This document shows, piece after piece, positions 9,401 through 15,800 of a DNA stretch of 26,695 nucleotides. Below the pieces are notes generated by a model, which worked only from the letters and a program-made list of their open reading frames with translations, ran no database searches and was not told where the DNA came from. Origin of the DNA: a virus; IMG/VR virus record IMGVR_UViG_3300032194_000137, positions 1 through 26,695 of that record; one strand, given 5' to 3'. Each line of letters begins with the position of its first letter. Positions within the stretch are counted from its first letter, which is position 1. The translations under genes were made by a program, and so were the position numbers.

Positions 9401-12269
9401 TAACTTTTTCATCTACAATATACTTCGATGCTGCTTCAATAATATTGTGGTTAGATCCATATTCGAGGTCTCTAACGAGAGCATTCATGAAGTGAATAAT
9501 ATCTTCTCTGCACTGCTCGTCACCATTAGTTCCAATAGAAGCTGGGGAACTATATGATGGGTAGATCTTGGTTCCTGCTTCGCAAGAGATTTCTAGACCT
9601 GCTAATTGAACAATGTCATCCTCACTGAGAGGCATTGTATTTGTAGTTGTTACTGTTGCGATACCAGTATCAAGAGCATCATAGCTGAAATTAGAAATAT
9701 CGTAAGATACTCCACCAAAGGTTACCGTACCAGTTGGATTTGTATTATCGTAAGTATTTGGGTGATCGAGAATTCCTAGGAAAATTTTGAATGAATTTCC
9801 ACTGATATCATATACCGAATAGTATTCAGTCTTGAATTGATCGTTGATCTTTCTTACAACTTCATCTGCAATAAACTCTCTGTTGTTGCGTAAGAATACA
9901 CAAGCATCTTGGAATCTTCTCGCAACAGGAGTTGAGACTGGGAAAGTATTTGGAGAGTTGAGAAGAGAAAGTGTTACAGATCTGGTAAATGTTCCAACTG
10001 TTGCTGTTTGTCCAGGATCAAATTCGGTGTCATTGATGCCAGGAATTTTCTTAGCAATGACAAATCTTCTGCTACGACCGTCAGCGTCTTCTAGAACTTT
10101 ATAAATTCTCTGTTTTCCATTCAACATGGAAATGTCAGGACTATTATTAGTTGGAAGACCACTAATAATAACTTCTTCGCCTTCTTTGAAGTTGTGGATA
10201 TTAGATCTACCAACTAGAGCGTTGGTGTAGAATACAATACCACCAAGATCTTCATTGCTTCCAAAAGTTTCACTGTTTACACCGTCGCCATCGTCTCCAA
10301 CAAATGTTCCTTGCTTAGAGAAGTCAATGAATTGAATTGGTAGAGTTGTTGTAATGTCTTCATTTACTTCTACAACTTCACCTTCTGCTCTAATAGAAAC
10401 TAGTGAAATAGTATCAAATGTATATGAAACTGGTGTTGCTGATCTGATTTCCCAATCAGTTTCAGTAGCATCAATAGAATTCCACTGTTCGGAATTTAGT
10501 AGAGGAACTACAGTTACAGTCCATTCAGTTGGGTTATCTTCATCATCTTCTTCAATTTGTGCAACTTCATAGAATCCAGATGCTGATAAAGTTGAATTAT
10601 TTGGGTCAGTCAATTGAATGAAAGAACCACCAGCGATAATACCAGTTGGATCCGTATCCATTACGAATTTATTTTCTCCACCAGTTCCAATAATATTCAG
10701 TCCAGCAATAATATTGCCAGGACTTGCTGATGTAATATATCTAAATTGTTCACCTTCAACGAAAGAACCACTTGTAAGTTGAATATCAATGTCACCATCA
10801 ATATATGCATTTGGACCTGTTAGATCATTGAAATCGACTCTAATTGCTATCGCTCTAGCACCAGTGTTGACACCAACAACTTCGGTTCCAACTACCAGTT
10901 GCGACAAACCACCATTTTGCTGGAAACCAACACGGAATTTATCTGGTCCAAAAATTTGATGACCAACTGGGAAGTCAACTCCAAAATCGCCATTTGCTTC
11001 ATAATCTAATAAGACTCTTTGCTTGTCGTCAAAGACCATCGCAAAGTCCCAGGTAGCAACTGGATCGCCATTTGCGTCAATCTGGTCTCTATAGGTAACA
11101 CCAATAACGTAGTTCTTATCACCGAATTTGACAATATGTTTGCCAGGGTTCTTAGGTCTGATGATTACAAGACGAAGGTTGTCACCAACGATAGAACAAT
11201 CAGGTGGTAGTGAGATTGGGTTATCTTCTAGATAATCGCCACCAGAAACAACTAGCGTTTCTTTGACGCCAGGAGTTTGCCACGCTAGTTGCGCCGCTTT
11301 TTTGATTGTTCTGACAGGGTTTACAGCAGAGCGACCATCATTTAGGTCGTTACCAATTTGCTCAGAAACATAGATACGACCACCAACGTCATTGGTCGCT
11401 AGATTGAGAACGTATTCTGTGGTAGCAATCTTATCTGATCTATCACCTAGCAAAGGTGTGATTGAACGTGGAAAAGCACCTGCTTCTCCAGTCTCGCCAA
11501 ACCCAAAAGCATTTATATCGCTTACTCTAAAACCAATATGCTTAAGTTGAACTTCGCCGTTGAGTTCAATACCATCAGTATGCTCTGGTGCAAGCGTTCC
11601 AGTTTGACCAGTATTCAGTGCCTGGTAAACGTTTGCACCAAAGTATCTGTAAGAATTTTCTTGAATGATGACACCATCCTGCCAAGGAGTTCCTGTGCCA
11701 TTCATATATGTCTTCAAGTTTGGACCCCTGAGTTCTAGGTCAGGAGTAACAAAGTTATCAATATCAAGGTTTAGAACTCTTGCAGTGTCAGAAATGATAG
11801 ATGTGGATGTTCTAATCGCACCATTGATATCCAATTCATAATCAACGGTATCTCGGAAAGCTTCTGCTTCAGCACCACCACCATTGCCATCATTAGATAC
11901 AATAGTTACGGTTGGAACTTGAGTATATCCACTACCAGGATTGTTGACAGCAATATTGACAACTCTGCCGTTGAAAATAAATGCAGAAGCTAGAGCTTGT
12001 ACGCCACCAGCAATATCTGGAGGTCCAATTTGTACAGATGGAGCGGTAGTATATCCAGTACCACCAGCAGTAACTGCAATGTTATTGATTCTTTCGCCAG
12101 TTCTATTGATACCAACACGGGGCAATCCAGTGTTTGCATCTAACTGGGTTCTAAGAATTTCTCTTTCTGTAGTACCAGAACCTCCTCTAATAGTAAGTTC
12201 ATTATCACCGACGAGTTTTGGTTTTGAGCCTCTAATAAACTCTTTATCGGAATTGATATTAAAACTCAT
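3468..12269 (-). CDS. Giant modular fibre-like virion protein, 2933 aa
   Basis: Probable tail fibre or baseplate-attached fibre. Visible modules, in order: an N-terminal domain; two GxGY beta repeats (about 63-138); a TTEYVL motif (about 283-288); a segment about 298-400 with IYVSEQIGNDLNDGRS, P-RTIKKAAQLA and SIVGDNL, typical of right-handed beta-helix (pectate-lyase-like) folds; two helical Cys-containing modules (about 770-1000 and 1027-1165, each with NRxxIADE, CRxD and AMRxW); a TQKAVRDYI motif; further GxGY repeats (about 1735-1815 and 2010-2090); two GLDADxLD fibre motifs (about 2141 and 2290); and C-terminal GINKxxP...LDVTGD-type repeats. The C-terminus, ending VWNITALY, shows no S74 chaperone motif. 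No catalytic residues of a depolymerase can be assigned by eye. The start is supported by a CTAAATA box 32 bases upstream. The exact virion location is unknown. Confidence 0.92.
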   Translation of the reverse strand: MSFNINSDKEFIRGSKPKLVGDNELTIRGGSGTTEREILRTQLDANTGLPRVGINRTGERINNIAVTAGGTGYTTAPSVQIGPPDIAGGVQALASAFIFNGRVVNIAVNNPGSGYTQVPTVTIVSNDGNGGGAEAEAFRDTVDYELDINGAIRTSTSIISDTARVLNLDIDNFVTPDLELRGPNLKTYMNGTGTPWQDGVIIQENSYRYFGANVYQALNTGQTGTLAPEHTDGIELNGEVQLKHIGFRVSDINAFGFGETGEAGAFPRSITPLLGDRSDKIATTEYVLNLATNDVGGRIYVSEQIGNDLNDGRSAVNPVRTIKKAAQLAWQTPGVKETLVVSGGDYLEDNPISLPPDCSIVGDNLRLVIIRPKNPGKHIVKFGDKNYVIGVTYRDQIDANGDPVATWDFAMVFDDKQRVLLDYEANGDFGVDFPVGHQIFGPDKFRVGFQQNGGLSQLVVGTEVVGVNTGARAIAIRVDFNDLTGPNAYIDGDIDIQLTSGSFVEGEQFRYITSASPGNIIAGLNIIGTGGENKFVMDTDPTGIIAGGSFIQLTDPNNSTLSASGFYEVAQIEEDDEDNPTEWTVTVVPLLNSEQWNSIDATETDWEIRSATPVSYTFDTISLVSIRAEGEVVEVNEDITTTLPIQFIDFSKQGTFVGDDGDGVNSETFGSNEDLGGIVFYTNALVGRSNIHNFKEGEEVIISGLPTNNSPDISMLNGKQRIYKVLEDADGRSRRFVIAKKIPGINDTEFDPGQTATVGTFTRSVTLSLLNSPNTFPVSTPVARRFQDACVFLRNNREFIADEVVRKINDQFKTEYYSVYDISGNSFKIFLGILDHPNTYDNTNPTGTVTFGGVSYDISNFSYDALDTGIATVTTTNTMPLSEDDIVQLAGLEISCEAGTKIYPSYSSPASIGTNGDEQCREDIIHFMNALVRDLEYGSNHNIIEAASKYIVDEKVTYIEDEIIQITRAIEYARELAIFAMRNWRTGDGTPAQPVYAPVYSNVPRYFDDTVITSTATQNADGTASDGTACADVRSAIDTLAYLWVDIITNNASGTNLDAAYSISRNRDLIADEALSLTEASFPALALNDIDQRKCRRDSKYIIDGFVKDLVLGGNAGTLVNAEQYYSGTTLTGIQESELGATRFAFQQVRDLCIAAMRGWKDASGAAYTTSSPIPQFVDSTILADPAGNPLCAGVESALQNSWQLLDDILLYAIDTANGTAPGATTINHGTLYDASQIITYPDSFVYDLNNNRMAIRGDFDDYPIIEASPYTQNSSVISFLGGSGALVDGSKVKQPNCPFPGLELDQSATFPNQGKSMVASAFTIVSFGGTGYKVIEDGYTQLVSVFVIFCADGVLAESGGYCSITNSATNFGIHALRGVGFRREPYVFDIGTVTNVSATPTGRTILTIDGLGREPLEHYVVKVVDQNGDPYTNTSDSVEYFIDSVGAVGAGPPFQAELTIDDGNGQGMNLTNAAGSAGQVPQIGDEVRLHRPSIVNSSSHTWEFAGSGTNYLALPENGGTKDEAEEQVSENYGRVYVSGTDELGDFKVGTFARIENRTGAITFTGTVTISEVEFLKLKGGDVVVTGFSADNTLGGAGTSNSVLPTQKAVRDYITNNLGPYINRPYGTNAVPNQLVQLTESGKISLDQIPALRPFEVYTVADQAERLSIEGALAGDIAIQQDTSTSFILNNDLDSLFLAFQPDPTVQFTLNDIFTGSLSTGRIQATEYRQGVVYQITLTDGGSGYTAPPNVTISGTLQQGGVEARAETTIANGEVVTITIVDYNGFRGGKGYTAAPTVTIAAPAGSGTQAQATALIESRLYGNIVNQIAMTDADTFESSDIPAVTMNITRVVNTSSFSNANWVSLSSNQIAASDITSGVIETDRLASGGVANSFTFLRGDQSYALAVQSIKGAEVRYFDKLYSTANSGSNQLIFQTNSDVLIGHEVVNSVLGIQANTNITGVITAAGLTTISLNNPITQTINAGTIIEFERGASPMVFESTYTQGNFVDDIIIANGGLGFTNGQYFDVEILGGTGTGLKANVVVSGNAVTEITVTDGGTGYNSDFSITNPPVVIGGGSSLVLEAKVSTVNRQYANVSVDIARVTDLTISSDLYGTIGVARYKKEQFNIGTAGNGSVELKTGPNSGLDADLLDTRQGSFYLNSSNQNAGTLPSDRLSGTYNISVSGSSGNTIRLSTGTNNPTSNPTPNNFVEGLVANTINNSADQLNDGGSQHLVLTIRNKGQGLTAEGGVRQMAFTDNDNIWLRGSGTGVTSFGSWGKMWTSLNDGPGTGLDADRLDNKQGTWYQNALNISYGTLSEQRLPRFIEATNFRDSLTIKSYNGDLRLRVYISGQILTTTPFTAGNLVKFYDDLSQAAGDLEIDNLIVNNDPDDNFNDYTIIIGRLTSGNLTTVATAVTIGSASNRVNFDEFSLDDGNTIDVAKLESDGGTANLKLGRTDGTASTNGIYFNTSQVVANYNAAIVSTGGTGTDGDGSINIIVADQDSLTTNSNIIWNAGNVAFNVSNVVSTTSLKSAVMRDAAGDFQAGTITASLTGAASLNVLKAGDTMTGTLNITGAGSNFSVSGTSLLTGIVTMSNDLNVDSGVLFVDVSADEVGVNAGNNPLSTLDVVGNSGILVRPATSGDGAKINFTDIDDVSQQGKITYFHQDSKSPDAAYNESFHVQGTETLLAFKVYGDVIASRRIGINKNNPDRALDVSGAARITEALTIQNTGNGPINFYTNSSTYYWRAGSNTNSNDFFTIEASDAKGGTTFSGDPALAVDGTNNAVAINTTSTSGVDPEDNTARQYTLNIGGDININGLVFQNNAPFVTSRWSETQNQVDIYRGTKVGINKPNDADLTYALDVTGDIGLTGIIYANGVKMYQDSTGIIRSSGSTIAENVNIDPNTVCQSSGDIVIASGFNVTVPSSSVWNITALY

Positions 12270-12301
12270 GGTGCTTGCAACCGCCTACTTTTCCTATGAT
12301 A

Positions 12302-12308
12302 TATTTAG
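12302..12308 (-). promoter_or_regulatory. Late promoter CTAAATA for the 2933-aa gene
   Basis: CTAAATA on the minus strand, two bases after the TGA stop (12313-12311) of the 166-aa gene and 32 bases upstream of the ATG at 12269. The leader also contains AGGAAAAG and AGGCGG as possible ribosome contacts, the latter about 11 bases from the start. Confidence 0.7.
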
Positions 12309-12310
12309 CA

Positions 12311-12811
12311 TCATGCCCATTCAATAGTGACAACTTGAGTTGATGCCACCCATTTGATGTTGTTTGTAGTACCAGCTCTTGTGGTAGAATAACTGAAAAG
12401 ATTAGTACCTGCTAATGGAACGATTTCCCATGTCTGTCCTGTGGGGATATCATCTTTGATAACGGTTCTCATGCTAGAAAGAACACCGCCAATTCCATTG
12501 GAATCATAGATAACTGCTGACTCAATCTTTGCGGAGTAAACTTCTCCCTGTGGATTAGATCCAATGATGTGTGCAGTGATAAAATTGAGAGTGTTATTAT
12601 CAAGACCAATTTGCCCTCCAACATCGTCTAATGTTAGGACTGCAGTGTTCAATCCTCTTAGAATGTACTGAGAGGTATTGGAATCGGTGTAAAACGAATT
12701 CTTGATTTCTAAAGAATTGATATCTTTAGCATTTCTCAGTTCGTCTACCACGACGGTTTTATCTACAGAAAATCCTCCTGCAGAATCAAATTTTTCGATT
12801 GTACTTGCCAT
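12311..12811 (-). CDS. Small virion protein, 166 aa
   Basis: Small protein of the type found between fibre genes of T4-like cyanophages; the start MASTIEKFDSAGGFSVDKT and a mostly beta body look familiar, but I cannot give an experimentally named family. The central part (about 85-165) has VYSAKIES, a D-I/P-x-G-x-x-W-E-I segment and NIKWVASTQVVTIEWA, the pattern of a short beta-sandwich seen in several phage structural proteins. No Cys, signal peptide or membrane segment is present. It begins two bases after the stop of the 1610-aa gene, so the two are probably translationally coupled and made from one message. A connector or cap role between fibres is only a guess. Confidence 0.88.
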   Translation of the reverse strand: MASTIEKFDSAGGFSVDKTVVVDELRNAKDINSLEIKNSFYTDSNTSQYILRGLNTAVLTLDDVGGQIGLDNNTLNFITAHIIGSNPQGEVYSAKIESAVIYDSNGIGGVLSSMRTVIKDDIPTGQTWEIVPLAGTNLFSYSTTRAGTTNNIKWVASTQVVTIEWA

Positions 12812-12813
12812 TT

Positions 12814-15800
12814 TTATTTCTTGGAGATGTTGGACAGGAATGTAACGTTCACCGTTTGAGTATTTGTAACTTCACTAGTTAGAATAACATTTGCTCTAAC
12901 TTCATTAGCATCAGTTACCTCAAACGTAACATCAATTAGATTTGCACCAGTTGTGATATTGCCGTATTCTGTGTAGAATACATCTGTACCATCATCAAGA
13001 AGACCGAACTCAATAAATTCTTTATCGCCTGAGGAAACATTGTGGGCAACAATAGTAGTCTTTGCTGCTTCTTCAATTGTAGTATCGTAAATGATACTAT
13101 TGTTAGTATCAACGGTTCCTTTTTGTAGTGTGAATTTATCAGTACCAATTCTGGCTTGTAGCAATTCAAACTCTTTGAATTCATTGTCAAATACTTTGAC
13201 ACCATTGTATGTACCAGTTCCGAAACCAGTGTTGAAATATACATCACCAGTGTTGTCCAATCTAAAGATAGGATCAATTCTGATACCAGCGGACAAACCA
13301 ATATCAAAGAATTGCTTCGTTGAATATAAGAATGTCTTTGTGACATCAGTATTATCTAGTGTAGTAGCAGCATTGTCGATAGTGAGCATCGATGCTGTAA
13401 TTTCAAATTCATCACTAGTTACAGATCTGAGGGTGTCTACAGTAAAGAAGTCAAGAGATGTTGTTGTAAGTTGTACTGTATTGTTATTATCGTTATAGAA
13501 ATACAGAATGTTTTCATTAGATCCAGGAGATAGTTCTGGAATGATATATGTGTTTTGATCAACGTCTTTTACGCCACCAAGAGAACCCCAGTTTGCGCCA
13601 TTATAACCTTCAAATTGTGATGTTGTTTGACTATATCTAATAGAACCTTGAATTGGTACACCACGATCAGTATCTGGTCCAGCAGGAATGGCAAGAGTGG
13701 ATCCACAATCAATAACAACTTTCTTGCCAGCATTAGGTCTGATAACAAGATCACTAATGTCTGTAGTAATCTCATTATTAGCAAATCTGAGATCTCCATT
13801 GATAACCAGTGGGCATGGAGCAGTAGGTCCAACTCTAATTTCTTCAACGTCTTCAAAAGTCAGTGGAGCAACGGCAAGACCCCAGAATGCTAGAGTTGCC
13901 GTTCCACTTGGTTGAGTACCCGAAGTAAAAATTGGTTCATTTCCTTGAGTTCCTGTAACACCAGCAACTGTTACTTCATAAAGATTATTCTTCCACTTCA
14001 AATAATCTCCTACATTAACTAAAGTATTTGATAGAAACTCAGTAAATGCAGGAGCACTAGTGTTAGAAGATCTAATTCTCTTGTTAGACTCAAATGATAA
14101 TTGTGTCTTACTGAATTTTACGCTAACAACATCATCATTGACAAACCACAGAGTATTATCATTAGATCCAACAGTTTCTTCTGCTTTGATGTAAGTGTTG
14201 CCATCTAGGTCTCTTACACCACCAAGAGATGCCCAAGATCCTGTGGAAGTTCTATATCCCTCATATTGGTCGGTTGATGTATTGAATCTAATAGAACCAT
14301 CTAGTGCAACACCAGCTCCTGGTCTTTCGAGAGTCGTTCCTTTTGGAATAATTAGTGATGATGTTGAATCAATCTTAGTTTGCTTGCCAGAGAATGGAGT
14401 TAGCAATAAATCAGAATTACTATCAACAATAGAGATATTGTTATCGGTAATTCTCAGTTTATCATTAGAGTTGAAATACGTTGTGGTTTTGATATTACCA
14501 CTAGTAACAAGATTACCAGTTGTTGCATTTACAGATGCAAGATCATTGACATTGAGATTGCCAAGTGTTTTTAGAGACGAAGAGTTTACTGTAATTGCGC
14601 CAGTTTCCTGGTAAATTGTATCAGTCTCTACTCTATTTGTAGCAATTATATCACTCGAAGTAACGGAAGTAGAAGCAGTTACTGTTGTAGAATCTACAAT
14701 TGGAGACTCTAGTTCTGCAATTGTTACTTTTCCAGATTCGATATCAGCAAATACTGTATTTGAAGTTGAAATAGTTCCAACAACAAAAGATGCATCACTA
14801 CCAAAAACTTTAGGGTTATTTGGATCTATGGTTATTTGATATTCTTCATTATCAAATCCGCCTTCATTTTCGTGTCCAACTGCACTTACATTACAATAGT
14901 AAAATAAATTAGGGGTGGTTTCTCTAACAAGAATTTCTAAGTAATCATCTGTTCTAACAACAGAATCTGTATACTCTGCACCTCTAAAGTCAGCTACGAT
15001 TGCATTTGTAACGGTAGCATCTTGTGATACTCTTAGAGAAGTGCCATCGATAATTTCTACAACAAACAAATTACTAACAGGAAGACCCAAACCTTGTGTT
15101 ACAGTAACTTCCATTCCAACACCAATTCCAGATGTGCTGGTAACTGTAACGATATCAGATCCTTGAGTAGTATTACCACTAACATTCAAAACTTGAGATG
15201 GAGAATACTTTCCATCTGGGAATTTACTGAGAGCAAAAATATGACTACTAAGAGAACTGTCAGTAAGATCAAATCTATATGTGCTTCCAACATATAATGT
15301 TATTGATGGTTCTAGAGATCCGTCAATGGCAAAACGGTATGTATTAGCAACACTGCTTACTGTATATGTTGTTGGTGATCCAGAAACAACAATACTTCCA
15401 GCAGTAAGAGTAGTTGACTCTACCAATAAGTAATCAATTTGACCACCATTTGTTTTGACAAGTGCGACACGATTGCCATCTCCAGTGTCAGTATCCATCA
15501 AAACATTATCATCAACACTGATAGCTCCAGCAGAAACACCAGACATGTTCAGTCTTTGATATGTTCCTGCAGTAACAGTGAAAAGTTCTGGTTGTACCAG
15601 TAAGCTGTTTTGTACAGTTAGAGAATCTAATACTTCATAACCATTACCAGGATTATTGATTGAAAGGGTTTCAATCTCTCCCAAATTATCAATTCTATAT
15701 GAGAACTGTACTGATGCATCTCCAAACTCAGGAGAAAATGTTAGAGTTACTGCACCAGGGAAAGATGAGTCGTTTGATAAAGTAACAGTATTCGTGTCAG

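Noticed and set aside
11941-12327. Plus-strand frame spanning the start of the 2933-aa gene
   Set aside because: It runs antisense through the start codon, leader and late promoter of a well-supported gene, and its product looks like a shadow of GxGY repeats.
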